A stretch of 64,000 nt of DNA from Mytilus californianus (Eukaryota > Mollusca > Bivalvia > Mytilida > Mytilidae). The position numbers and the translations under genes are program-made. Every line of letters begins with the position of its first letter. Position 1 is the stretch's first letter. This document shows, piece by piece, positions 23,596 through 34,997 of the stretch. The notes beneath the pieces are model-generated. The model did no database searches and had not been told where the DNA came from. It was given only the letters and a program-made list of their open reading frames with translations. Location of the stretch: contig NW_026262723.1 in the NCBI RefSeq assembly GCF_021869535.1, positions 85,500,324 through 85,564,323 of the forward strand. Reading direction: 5' to 3'.

Positions 23596-24726
23596 TTAAC
23601 AACCTTTCAAGGTAAGTTTATATAGTTTGGCTTTGTCTTTGCTTCCCTCTTCAGTAACTGTTCCTATATATAGCATACAAAAGTGTCCTGTCATTGCAAG
23701 TCCTATGGAGAATGGATCTTGCAGTATCCCTTTGTCTTTAAGGCTGATGTAGATCATCATCTGCCCTGATGAATTGAGGACATGAAGAGTACTGCTGTCA
23801 GAATCTACAACAATGACATTGTCAGTAGGTGTTGTTGTTATATCACTTGGTGTAAATGGTCTATTTTCAGTGTTGATAACTGAATGTCCAGAATAGGTAT
23901 TTATAATGTCTTCCTGTCCCAGCACCACCACTCTTCCTTCATATTCATCCCCTGTTCTATCAATTACAAAAATATTATCATTGTTAGTTCCAGTTATTCT
24001 CCATGGACAAGTAAATGAGATGCATTTAGTCTGGTCCTCCCCATACACCTTTTCATGATTCCCTTCGTTATCCATGACTATTACATGGTGTTCATGCCTA
24101 TTCCAAGCTCCTACTACCACCTTATTGTTCCTGGTAACATAAATGGAAATAGGCTGATATGAATATAAATCATAAACAGTGTCCACAACTTTATGTTTTC
24201 CACTTTTGATCTGTTTCAGTATTGGTCCATCAGTAGCTAAAAGTAAATCATTACCAGGATTTATGGCCAAGTTGTAAATCTGATTGTTAAAACTAGATAT
24301 TAACTGTAGCCTATTTCGTTCACATTTAACTTTTTGCAATCCTGTATGGGAGGACAAAAATCTTATTTTCTTTTTATAATATCCATCACCAATCCATAAT
24401 GAATCATCTAAGGATATTGTCAGATGAAAAACGCCGCCTAACTTGGTTTGGTATTCTTCAACAACAGTCATATCAACATTAGCAGAATCCCTGCTGGAAG
24501 GTGATGTACTACCAATAACTGTGTTGGGTGATGATGTACTCACAATATCATTGATAGCTATAATCCTATGTTCCCCTGCTGTTTTTATTTTAGGATGAAT
24601 GTTATGTTCACATTCACTACACATCAGCAAGTCACATTCGAAACATTTGCAGGAGATTTTAGGATCCTTATTACATAATTGACACTGAATTGGAGATTGT
24701 ATTAATTGTGGTCTGGATAAAGCCAT
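23596..24726 (-). CDS. B-box zinc finger / NHL-type beta-propeller protein, copy 1 (TRIM-like, no RING)
   Basis: An intronless 376-residue ORF starting at the ATG complementary to 24724-24726 (MALSRPQ); the six codons before it follow a TTG and have no homologue in the other copies. The B-box type 1 ligands are complete: C15, C18, C28, C31, C36, C39, H44 and H53. A Ser/Thr linker (about 60-90) follows. A propeller region runs from VEEYQTKLGG to the C-terminal YKLTLKGC, with blade-like motifs such as LDDSLWIGDG, DNVIVVDSDSSTLHVLNSSG and NDNIFVID. TRIM-NHL and related B-box proteins act as ubiquitin ligases or scaffolds, often in innate immunity in molluscs. Without a RING, ligase activity is doubtful. 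It belongs to a local tandem family and is the only copy with all features intact. Confidence 0.88.
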   Translation of the reverse strand: MALSRPQLIQSPIQCQLCNKDPKISCKCFECDLLMCSECEHNIHPKIKTAGEHRIIAINDIVSTSSPNTVIGSTSPSSRDSANVDMTVVEEYQTKLGGVFHLTISLDDSLWIGDGYYKKKIRFLSSHTGLQKVKCERNRLQLISSFNNQIYNLAINPGNDLLLATDGPILKQIKSGKHKVVDTVYDLYSYQPISIYVTRNNKVVVGAWNRHEHHVIVMDNEGNHEKVYGEDQTKCISFTCPWRITGTNNDNIFVIDRTGDEYEGRVVVLGQEDIINTYSGHSVINTENRPFTPSDITTTPTDNVIVVDSDSSTLHVLNSSGQMMIYISLKDKGILQDPFSIGLAMTGHFCMLYIGTVTEEGSKDKAKLYKLTLKGC

Positions 24727-24749
24727 ATTTTCTTGAAATATCAAAGCAC

Positions 24750-24831
24750 GGAATTTATCCTGCTCACATCACTGACACTTTATTTAAGATTGTATTCCTA
24801 ACTGTGGATTCATCATTGGGTAAAGCCATAT
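24750..24831 (-). pseudogene. Relic 5' end of another B-box gene copy
   Basis: Reading the minus strand from the ATG complementary to about 24829-24831 gives a start like the other copies (ATGGCTTTACC), then sequence aligned to their first 25 codons, including the CACTGACAC-type stretch where the first B-box cysteines are coded. It ends in a stop after about 21 codons. It lies directly upstream of copy 1, as expected from unequal crossing-over. Confidence 0.5.
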
Positions 24832-25579
24832 GTATTAAACATATTTCTGTTATTGCAACTTACATGTTGTTGAAAAGGATTTCTCAGATCGATTAAAATA
24901 CAAAATATATTAATTTTGTTTTGTAAGTGACAATATTATTAAAACTATATTTCAAATGAAAAGAAAATTACTGAGCTACAACTTCTTTTGTTTTATGATA
25001 TATAATCTATCGAGAAAATTTTTAATGAACCATTTCATTTATGAAATGAACACTGAATTTGAGATTATACTTGTAGCTTTGTGGCCTTGAATAAATATTT
25101 TTGTCGGAAAGACCACCTTTTTGCTACAGTATAAGAATTTAAAGGGTAAACCATTTGAATGAGTTTTATATTAAATAACTTGTCACTATCAAATAAGCTA
25201 ATTTGTTATGTCTAAAGTTTGTGTTGGTGTCTTCAAAATGTATAGAATATAAAAAAATAATAAGTCGCAAGGACAATTAACCAATTAAAAAATCTCTCTT
25301 GACCATGCAAAGTCGATCAGGACTCGAGCCTGTAATTCAGTGGTTTACCTGATCGGTAAATTCAGTAAAAAATCTCGCATGTAATCCTATTACTTGAATT
25401 AAATTTATACCTAATTTATCTTTAGAAATCAGAAGCTTGCATAAATCATTCATTAAAGTAAAAATGTACCCCTATCTTTGGCAACAATCAAAACATAGCA
25501 TGAGAGAAGCTGATTTATATATTAGTGGTAATTGGTTTTGGTCCAGTAACTGCGAGTACTCTTATATCAGTGCTTTGCT
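24832..25579. other. Intergenic sequence
   Basis: The presumed 5' flank of copy 1. It is AT-rich, and I see no promoter element I can defend. Confidence 0.4.
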
Positions 25580-26020
25580 TATTTCTATACGACCGCAAAA
25601 AAATGATAAGGCGATGTCGTCGTCGTCGTGCGAAGAAATTTGGTTTCCAGACAATATCTTCAGCACAATAGTATATGGATCTCTATGAAATTGTACCACA
25701 CTGTTCCATACTACAAAGGGAAGTTTTGGATTGATTTGGGGGTTATTGCCCTAACCGTTTAAGAATTTTGGGCCAAAAAGGGACCAAAAGCAAACATTTT
25801 TCTAGTTTCCGGATAATAACTTGAGTATAAGTGTATGGATGTGTATGAAATTGTACGACAAGCAAGGATTTATATAGTATCTTACAATATAAATCCTTGC
25901 TACAAGATTCCATACCACATAAGGAAGGTTGGATTGAATTTGGGGGTTGTGGCCGTATCGGCTTAGGAATTAGGGGTAAAAACAATCAACTTTTAAACTG
26001 TTTTTTGAATTGGTTATTCC
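25580..26020 (+). mobile_element. Family C element, 5' part
   Basis: It begins ATACGACCGC followed by a CGTCGTCGTCG run. Two GAGTATAAGTGTATGGAT-type units follow, with CCTAACCGTTTAAGAATTTT between them, parallel to 18985-19300. Confidence 0.6.
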
Positions 26021-26425
26021 TGAAGGGGGCAAGATTTTTTTTTAAGGTGTTTTAGGCATTTTTAAACTTTTGTTAACTTTTATTTTGAAAATATATGTGC
26101 TGATAACTGTTAATGACTAATTAGTTGTTATCTGTTTTCTTAGAATTGATATTGTTGTTAACTGTTATTATAAAATAATGACCCATGTTAGCTGTTCAGT
26201 GGTCAGTACACTGTAAATCGTTTTAAATATAATCATTAAAATCTGTGGGGTCAATGACCAATACAGTATATTTTATTACAATCCTTTGTAATAATTCCCA
26301 TTTTCTACGTATATGTAGGTATCTAGAGTTATCTAGAATTGGTTTACTCAATATATGATAATAATGTTTTGTTATGGAATTCTTTTCTCAGCATTTATTT
26401 TTGTACTTTTAAAGAAACTCACAAA

Positions 26426-26592
26426 GTCGAAAACGCGAATATGCGAAAAGGTGAAGTCGAAAACGCGAAAACGCGAAATATTTTATCTTTCCGATTTCGC
26501 ATTTTCGACTTCGCGTTTTCGACTTCGCGATTTCGCTTTTCGCGTTTTCGCCCTATAGAGTATGAAGGGCGAAAACGCAAAAACGCAAAATT
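26426..26592. repeat. CpG-dense palindromic minisatellite
   Basis: The left arm (26426-26490) is built from GTCGAAAACGCGAA and GCGAAAACGCGAAA words. The right arm (26492-26552) has the same words inverted (TTCGCGTTTTCGACTTCGCG). A further GGGCGAAAACGCAAAAACGC lies at 26567-26587. It is the densest CpG stretch I see in an otherwise AT-rich window. Confidence 0.8.
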
Positions 26593-26594
26593 GC

Positions 26595-26770
26595 CTTAAC
26601 CGGCCACCATAAATAATGCATTTAGATTTTGGATTTTGGACCCATTTTTCAAATTGGTCCACATCAGTGTCCAAATAGTCCAAAATTAAACTTTGTTAGA
26701 TTTCAACAAAAATTGAATGGTAGGGGTTTTGCTATGCTGAATTGTATACTTGATCAATTTCACAAAGGTC
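26595..26770 (+). mobile_element. Family C element, internal piece
   Basis: CAAATTGGTCCACATCAGTG, GATTTCAACAAAAATTGAAT and GGTAGGGGTTTTGCTATGC match 44877-45010. Confidence 0.6.
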
Positions 26771-28244
26771 TTTCTCTACCTGGAATATCCTTATTCCTAT
26801 TGTTTTTTTCCCCAACGTGGGAAAGACCTTATTGTTTATCTTTTTTTTTTCTTCCAACATTTTTTTGACATGGCCTCCCCCCGTTTCTATTGAAAAAAAA
26901 ATTAATTTGGACCATCGATAGACCTCATCATGAAGTATTACCAGGTGGCCCTGTGTAGGATTTCATTATTCCCTTTAGAAGTTATCTCCCCTTTATTGTT
27001 TTTTTTTCGACATGGTAACCTCATTGTTTTTGAAGATATCATGACCTTATTTGGACAATAGGTAGATTTTGTCATCAAGTATTACCAAATGACCCTGCGT
27101 AGAATTCTATCATCGGATCCCCTTTTAGAGTTGTATCCCCTTGAAATATTTTCTTTTATTTGCATATATCTTATAAATTGTTACAGATAGAATCTATCTG
27201 AAAATGGCAGGAACAGATGGCAATGTTAATAAACATACACAATTATTTAGTTATTAACACTTATAAGATTTATTCCCTTTAAAATATTATACACAATTTA
27301 CAAAAATACATATATTTCGAGAACCGAAAGTCGTAGAGACATATGGGACCTTAACCAATAATCTTCAGTTCATGCGACCTTCATTTGCACCCAAGGTCAT
27401 AGAGTGCAAACATTTATTATAATTAAATTTCAAGCTTGAATATTAAGAAATCGATAAGAGATAGCTGCATAGACATAAAAATGTTCCTCTCGAAGAGCTC
27501 TATATTTTATACAGACTCACGAGAACCAAAACTGTCCGACCATCAGTTAAAAATTTAAGACGAAATAGTTCTTTAAAGTATAGTTTTTGTGTAAATCTTT
27601 GAAACGGTAACTGCAAAAAATGATCAGTATTTAGACCTTCAATTTGAGGTCAATGTCATGAGGAAATTTCACATTTACCTTCAAAGGGTCCTATAACTTT
27701 GACCGTGTGAACATTTCAAAGGTCAAGTTGTCCTGAGTTGAATGATGGTATATAGTCCCATGTCTCTACGACGTCCGGTTCTCAAGTTTGGTATTGCATC
27801 ATATATTTAATTAGTCATTGTCCCCTTAATGAGATATTGAATTGCCCAATTTATTTTGACAGTGTAGTACTTCATCTGCAGATCATCTTAGTTATACTTA
27901 GCAGATTGAGATATCTGTTGTCGTTATAGACATATTGCAGTTTGAAATTTTGTTAGAGGGGCATATATTTCTGAATCAACAACAGCTAGCCACCTGAAAT
28001 TTTCAGAAATTGAAGAGTTTAACATTGTTATATGTTTGACTAAATACCAAAAACATTTGATTAAAAACAAAGAAAAATAAGCAGTTTAAAATTTTCATGT
28101 TGTGTAAGTTTTATAAGTTCTATTCATAATATCGCATCATTTTTTGGACTTTGACAAATGGGGTCATGTGACATGAAATTGAACATCCAAATGAGGTCTA
28201 TTCAAAAATGAAAATTTTAAACCGTCTTTTATATCTGAAAGAGA
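26771..28244. other. Non-coding sequence
   Basis: AT-rich; no gene is seen. CATATGGGACCTTAACC-like and CCCATGTCTCTACGAC segments around 27320-27350 and 27755-27780 are roughly inverted relative to each other, so this may be another decayed element. Confidence 0.4.
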
Positions 28245-28613
28245 AGGGTTAGATCATTAAGTGCAAAATTTAAAACTTCTTATATGGTAAGGTTGTCGTA
28301 TATCAAATGAAAGTCCACAAAGCGTACATTTCAAATATCAAATGTATGTCCCCCAATAATGGGCGGGGTTGGGTCATTGAGTGCAAAAAATAAATTGTCT
28401 TTGAAGGTAAGGTTGTCGCGTATCAAATGAAAGGTCATAATGTGTAAATTTCAAATATCAAATTCCTGTCCCCCAAAAATTAGTTGGATTATGTTATTAA
28501 GTGCAAAAAATATCAAACTTCCTAGAAGATGGTGTTGTCACATATCAAATGACATCAAGTTTACATTACAAATTTCATACTTCCGATCTCGAAAATTGAG
28601 GTGGATAGGATCA
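28245..28613 (+). repeat. 120-bp tandem repeat, about three copies
   Basis: TATCAAATGA occurs at 28301, 28421 and 28543, with AGTGCAAAA and GGTAAGGTTGTCG landmarks in each unit, a period of 120-122 bp. A further partial unit lies at 28938-29050, after the foldback insertion. Confidence 0.85.
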
Positions 28614-28937
28614 TTACAGCTGTTTTCATTGTGCTAGCAAGACAAAGGTTTGTTTGGCTTGCTTGCTTTGTTTGTATCAATGTTTGCTCAAGCATTTTAA
28701 TTAAGATTGACATCTGAAAACAACATAAAAAGGCGATTTAAACTTGTATACATTATATTTAAATTTGATTGGGCATTATCAAATAATCTTATTTACCTAT
28801 ACACAGGTTTAACTCCGCCTACTTATATTGTTTGTAGATGTCAATCTTAATTACAATGCTTGAGCAAACATTTATACAAACAAAACAAGTAAGCCAAACA
28901 AACCTTTGTCTTGCTAGCATTATGAAAAGAACTGTAA
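28614..28937. mobile_element. Foldback (long inverted repeat) element
   Basis: It starts TTACAG and ends CTGTAA. The arms are about 120 bp long and include GCTAGCAAGACAAAGGTTTG on the left and its complement CAAACCTTTGTCTTGCTAGC on the right; only about 80 bp in the middle is unpaired. There is no ORF. It interrupts the 120-bp tandem repeat. Confidence 0.85.
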
Positions 28938-29050
28938 GTTCGAAAAAAAGGAAAGTTTAGAAGACATGCTTGTCGCATATCAAATGAAAGGTCGTAAAGA
29001 GTATATTACAGATATCATTACAAATATCAGACTTTAAAGATTTCTGAGTG

Positions 29051-30699
29051 GATAATTAAGAAGAAGATAAGGAAAAGGGGGGGGGGGGCATTCATGAATT
29101 CAAAATAAGTTCAGAAAAATCTTAAACTTGGAACCACTTTCTTAAGAGAGAGACTTGTAAAAAATGTTCCATATTAATTCGTCTTATAAGAATAGTGCCT
29201 TCATTTCCTGTCAGATCCTCTTCAAGTTTGTATGAAGATTTCCATTTATCAAAACCTTGGATTAGTTGTATAGCAATAAGAAAAATCCTAAATGAGGAAC
29301 ATTTTTCTTGGGGAAGGGAATGCCTTGCACTAAAAATATCCCATTTGTACTCTTTTTGCTGGATATTTACTTTTTATACGTCCATTGAAGACGGGATGTA
29401 TTATGGTATTCCAATGTCTGTCGTACAAACGCTTCGTACAAAAGCTAAAATTTGCTTTTCCCATTTTCATTTGATTTTAACACAACATTAGAATTGATGG
29501 AAAAATGCTCCCTTTCAAATTTGAAAATTGTTGGCTATGTCGTTCCAGAGTTACAGGACTTTATTCGTTTAAATTAAGGCAATTTTTCCCATATTGGACA
29601 CTAACTCCAGTAAGCCTCAGTATTTCCTCAAATCATAACATTATTGTTTAGATTGATAAAATGAAGCTCTCTTTTATATTCCAGTATATTTCGTTCAAGT
29701 AGTTAACTGAATTGATTTTGTGTCAGGTAAAAAAGAAATATAATATTATTGTTTTGTTTTAAAAAGAAAACTATAAACAACTGATAGCTGGTAGATGCCC
29801 ACAGCGTTAGTATATCCTGCTTTGCATAAACCACCCGACTAATTCTTCCAAATAACATCCAGATAGTAAGCAACAAAGCTAGGGACATTAAATATCCCAT
29901 TTCTGTGACAGATGACATGTAGCCAATCACTCACATCTTTGACAAGGAGTAAGGCCATTTCCCCTGTGTTTCCCTTACAGGGTCAAAATCTAAAAGTTAT
30001 CAAATCCTACTACAAATTGATTATTAGATAGTCTTTATCATATTTTTTTTTAAATACAGATTCATTGTTTTACATGTTTCCAAACAATCCAAACAGTTTT
30101 ACATGTTTCCATAAAATCCAAATGTTTCAGCGCTACATGTTGCTGTTGAAGTCAATTTGATACATTTTATTTTAGGGCAAAGTTTGCACCAAAGGACATC
30201 ATTAATAAAAATGATTTAATTTGTATCCAACATAGTTTTTGTTTTGGAAGACAATGTCCTTCTTGTTCGTTTTTAGAATAAATACCCAAAAGTCGGCAAA
30301 ATTTCTTTTAAAAAATTGTACTTTAGGGCGTACATCAGGGGTTTATAATTTGATGAATTGTTTAGAAATAAGCCAAATTATTTAAGTTTATTTAGTTTGA
30401 TCTTCATAATAACCTTGCTGGGGTAGTTCATATTTAAATCAGTTTGATATTTTCGACTGGTTTTAGTTAAAAGAATACTCTTCTCCCTATTGATATACAT
30501 CCACTCATTAATCTCTAAGAACTGAAAATGACTGTTATTTGTTAGGTACCATTACTTTCTGAATTTAATTGAAAATCACTCATTTTAGTCTCCATGGAAA
30601 TGGATGTTGGTTTTTGTCAGTTTCGACTGAAGCCAAAATTTAATATGCATGAGCCAATAATTTCCCCACAAACATTTGAAGGTACATGTATATTCATAA
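29051..30699. other. Non-coding sequence
   Basis: AT-rich, with a run of ten or more G at about 29078-29090. I find no gene or recognisable element. Confidence 0.4.
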
Positions 30700-31085
30700 A
30701 TAATATTAATATTTTCTTTGTTGACATATTTGTTTGTTTTTATAGTAATTAAGATTATAACACAATGTTGACTGCTGTACCCCTATTTTTTTACATTTTA
30801 TCCTATTATGTCTGTTTGTTTTGTTCACACATTGTTGTCAATATAATGGAATTATATGCGACTGTCATACAAGTGAGGGGTTTAGCTAGCTATAAAACCA
30901 GGTTTAATCCACCATTTTCTACATAACGAAATGCCTGTACCAAGTCAGGAATATGACAGTTGATTTCCATCTGTTTGATGTGTTTGATACTTTGATTTTT
31001 TCATTTGATAAGGGACTTTCCGTTTTGATTTTTCTTTGGAGTTCGGTATTTTTGTTATTGTACTTTATACTTAGAGGAATATGAA
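30700..31085 (+). mobile_element. Element D, plus-strand copy
   Basis: It matches, in reverse orientation, the 409-bp insertion at 42709-43117. Shared landmarks are GTTGACTGCTGTACCCCTAT, GCGACTGTCATACAAGTGAG and AATGCCTGTACCAAGTCAGG. A 3' piece also lies at about 46075-46215. There is no ORF. Confidence 0.7.
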
Positions 31086-31149
31086 CAAAGTAAAATTACA
31101 AAAAAAATGTATTTGCAGAATTTAACCCAGAATGAATAACAGGCAAATA

Positions 31150-31385
31150 GTTAAACTAAAGTAATCTTAAATGTGGAGAAGGGTCTATTTACCCTTCAGG
31201 AGCACTTGAGATTATCCCCAGTTTTTGGTGGAGTTCGCGTTGCTCAGTCTTTAGTTTTCTATGTTGTGTTTTCTGTACTGTTGTTTGTTTGTCTGTTTGT
31301 TTTTTTCTTTTTAGCCATGGCGTTTTCAGTTTATTTTCGACTTTGAATGTCCCTTTAGTATTTCGCCTCTCTTCTAAGAAGTAAA
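31150..31385 (+). repeat. Interspersed repeat H
   Basis: GTTCGCGTTGCTCAGTCTTT, TTTAGCCATGGCGTTTTCAG and GAATGTCCCTTTAGTATTTC recur, inverted, at about 20400-20560 next to PLE1, so it may be a PLE-linked terminal sequence. Confidence 0.6.
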
Positions 31386-31563
31386 AAACTGAACTGAATC
31401 AGCTTCCTTTTGATTGCAATACACAACCTGGAACATTCATCGGTGTTAACTCATTTCATTCAGGGACTAAATGACAATCCCACTTTCAAAGAAATAACAT
31501 GATAGTATTTGTTAATATATTCATATTTGAATGAAAATTGTATTACAAAGGAAGTCTTGGTTA

Positions 31564-32764
31564 TTAACAACCTGTCAAGTTTAAATTATAGAGTTTGCCT
31601 TTGTTTTTACTTCCATCTTTAGGCGTTGTTCCTATATACAACATATTTAATTGTCTTGCCATATCGAGTCCTATGGAACATGGATTCTGCACTATTCCTT
31701 TGTCTTTACTGCTGATACATGTAATCAGATGACCAGATGAGTTTAAGATATGGAGAGTACTGCTATCATTATCTACCACAATGACATTGTCAGTAGGTGT
31801 TGTTGTTAAATCGAATGGTGTAAATGGTCTATCTTCAGTGTTAATCACTGAATGTCCAGAATAGGTATAAATTATGTGTTCATGTCCCAATACTACAACT
31901 CTTCCTTCACCTTCATAATTCATTGTATCGACAACAAAAAAGTTTTCATTGTTAGTTCCAGTGATTCTAGTTGGGAAGGTAAATGAGATACCTTGTATCT
32001 TGTCCTCAACGTATATCTTCTCATGATTCCCCCCATGGTCCATGACTACCACTGTGCATTTGTCTTCTAAATCATTCCAAGCTCCTACTATAACCTTATT
32101 TTTTCTGTTTACAAAAATAGATGCTGGCTGATATGGATCCAAATTGTAAACAGTGTCTATAACTTTATTTGTTCCGCTTTTTATCTGTTTGAGTTTTGGT
32201 CCTTTATTAGCTATAAGTAAGTCGTTACCATGAATAATTGCCATGTCATAAATATCAATGTTAAAACTAGATTTCACCTTTAGCTTATTTTTATCACATT
32301 TTACTTTCTGCAATCCTGTATGGGAAGTAAATAATCTTATTCCCTTTTGATGGCCTCCTCCATCACCAAGCCACAATGAACCATCTAAGGATATTGCCAG
32401 TTGAGATACATCTTTTATTTTTGTTTGGTATTCTTCAACAACAGTTATATCAACATTGGAACAATCCTTGCTGGAACCTGAGATTCTCCCAATATACTTG
32501 CAGGAGGGTGATCTACTACCTACATTCTTACCGGAGGGTGATGTACAAACTACATCCTTGGTTGAGGATGATGTTTTCCCAATATCCTTTATAGGTATAA
32601 TCATATGTTCCGCAACAGTTTTGAATTTTGGATGAATGTCATTCTTACATGTTACACACATCAATAAGTCACACTCTAAACATTTCCAGGAAATTTTAGG
32701 ATCCAGTTCACATAACTGACTGAATTGGAGATTGTAATCCTAACTGGGGTTTGGATAAGGCCAT
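31564..32764 (-). pseudogene. B-box / beta-propeller protein, copy 2, frameshifted in the B-box
   Basis: The homologous start is the ATG at 32764 (MALSKPQLGLQSPIQ). A 2-bp deletion at about 32720/32721 (GACTG where copies 1 and 4 have GACACTG) removes the first zinc cysteine and leads to an early stop. Downstream the frame is intact to the stop, and an ATG at 32661 could give a 365-residue propeller protein lacking four B-box ligands. The linker holds about four 10-12-residue repeats (TSPSGKNV, GSRSPSCKY, IGRISGSSKD), longer than in the other copies. The propeller is well preserved (ENFFVVD, DNVIVVDNDSSTLHILNSSG). It may be a recent pseudogene or a B-box-less protein. Confidence 0.8.
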
Positions 32765-33342
32765 TTTTATTTTAAATACTTAGTCTGTACTTTAATCTCT
32801 GATGTTGTGGATATCGGGGTGATACTAAATATTTTAATCTCCTCTAATTATAGTCCAATATATTTTGATAATTTTTGCAAAATATAGTTTACATTTTAAA
32901 GTTTTGGAGTATGAGATACCTGATTGGGGACAATTTAAAGGCAAATCTGATGTCACATAGTGACCCAATGAACCCTACAAGAAAACACAATTTCATTTCT
33001 TTAATGTTTTGTTCCCATAACGACTAGAATTTGGTGTAGTAATGTGGTGAACACATATGTTAACATGTTATTACTGATTTAGATTGGTTTTACAAAGAAA
33101 TATACCTGTCAGACCCAATTTTTGAAAAAAATGTTTCGTAGTATGCGGAACTTTTATTTTCATGGGAGTTTTCTTTGAATACCAATTTATTAGAGTTCAG
33201 AATGAAAAAAGTCCAGTTAATTAATAGTTATAGTTAGCACAATATTGTTTCTACATCTTTTTTGGTATACTGGTAGCATGAAAGTTGTAAAGAGTGTCAT
33301 GTTTTGACCGGTCTTCATTCTATTCATTCTTCCATCATTTTT
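32765..33342. other. 5' flank of copy 2, shared with copy 4
   Basis: It shares diverged but collinear blocks (CAGATGTCACATAGT, GTGTAGTAATGTG, TAGTCCA) with 43298-43840 upstream of copy 4, so the duplicated segment included about 500 bp of upstream DNA. A promoter may lie here, but no element is certain. Confidence 0.5.
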
Positions 33343-34060
33343 GTCTCGCCTGCGACGAAAGTCGCATAAAGCGAGACATAAGGATTATTATTCGGCGGCG
33401 CCGGCGTAAACTATATGTATGAAGCTTTATATTTCAGAAAGTAGAAGACCTGGATAGTTTATACCTTTTATGCAGATATCTTATGTTACGAAGTTTCCGT
33501 TTGTCATATGTTTTTGATCTCATTTTTATGGTTCAGCGACTGCTTGAAAAAAATTACAGTTTTTTTTGTCATGTGAGTTTCTCACTTATTATAAGTAATA
33601 GGATAACTATATTTGGTATATGGGTTCCTTGCAATGTCTACATGTCCGTCAGACAGGGTTCACTTGACCTGGACCTCATTTCATAGATCAGTGATCAAGG
33701 TTAAATCTACGTGATTAGGTCCGTTTCTCAGATACTATAAGCAGTAGATCAACTATATTTGGTGTATGGAATGATTGTGATTGTAAGGGGTACATGTCAG
33801 TCTAGCAGGTTTCATCTGACCTTAACCTCATTTTCATAGTTCATTGCTCAATGTTAATTTTAAATGATTTGGTCTGTTTTTCAAGTACTATTAACAATAG
33901 GTCAACTAGATTTGGTATATGGAATGATTATAAGGTGTACTGTCTGCCTGGTATGATCTGACATTGACCTCATTTCATGGTTCATTGCTCAATATTAAGT
34001 ATTGGTGTTTTGGTCTGTTTTTCAAGTACCATAAGCAAAAAGTCAACTATATTTAGAAAT
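33343..34060 (+). mobile_element. Family B element with intact 5' hairpin
   Basis: The 5' end has the perfect stem-loop GCGAC-GAAA-GTCGC (33352-33365), followed by AGCGAGACATAAGG. About four 147-bp-type units follow. The usual 3' tail is absent. Confidence 0.75.
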
Positions 34061-34224
34061 ATCTGTTTCATGATGGGGCTTATAAAGATATCCTATATTA
34101 ATATAAATTCTTGATGCGGGGTTAGTGCCTTCAGTTCCTTCTCATATCGTCATGGTGAAGCATTTTTTCTGGGGGAGGGGGATGACTTGTACTAAAAACA
34201 TCTCGTATGAACTCTTGTTGTGGG

Positions 34225-34950
34225 GCATCTAATTTCAAGCTCAGCTGGCCGAAAGGCCAAGTAAGCTTTCCTCATCACTTGGCGTCCGGTGTCTGGCGTC
34301 CGTCGTTGTCGTTAACTTTTACAAACATCTCCTCTGAAACTACTCGACCAAATTTAATCAAACTTGGCCCCATTCATTATTTGGGTATTCAATTTTAAAA
34401 TATGTTACCGATGACCCCACCTCCCAACCAACATGGCCGACATGGCTAAAAATAGAACAAATAGGTAAAATACAAGTTTTGTCTATTATCTTGAAAACCG
34501 CTATAAATAGAAAAAATCTGACAGGAGCAAAAATGTTCAGAATGTTGAGCTCTACCAACCTATTTTTCATTTAAGTCAAAACTGTCATACTACTCCTTAC
34601 AGGAGTTATTACCCTTAAATGTCAATTTTTACCATTTTTTTTTCATTTTTGCCTATTATTTTGAAATCTATAATAGAAAGAGAGAAACTTAGATAATGAA
34701 AACCAAATCAACAAGACAAGATCTAAAAGTAAGTCAACATGGTCGAAATCGTCAGACGACTCCTTATTGGAGTTAATGCCCTTTAATGACAATTTTTACC
34801 ATTTTTTTGTGTTTTTGCCTATTATTTTGAAAACTAAAGTAGATAGAGAGAAACTTTAATTATGAAAAATGATCAATAAGACAAGATCTACAAATAAGGT
34901 TCATGGCCGAAATCGTCAGACGACTCCTTATTGGATTTATTCTCTTGATA
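34225..34950 (+). mobile_element. Family F repeat with 5' hairpin
   Basis: It opens with the stem-loop TGGCC-GAAA-GGCCA (34246-34259), then AGTAAGCTTTCCTCATCACT and TGGCGTCCG copies. Two related units contain GGCCGAAATCGTCAGACGAC (about 34742 and 34905). It is a common bivalve repeat type with no ORF. Confidence 0.6.
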
Positions 34951-34997
34951 ATGATACTAAATGCATTGCTAGTTTTGCCAAATTTAGAGGGTGTTGA

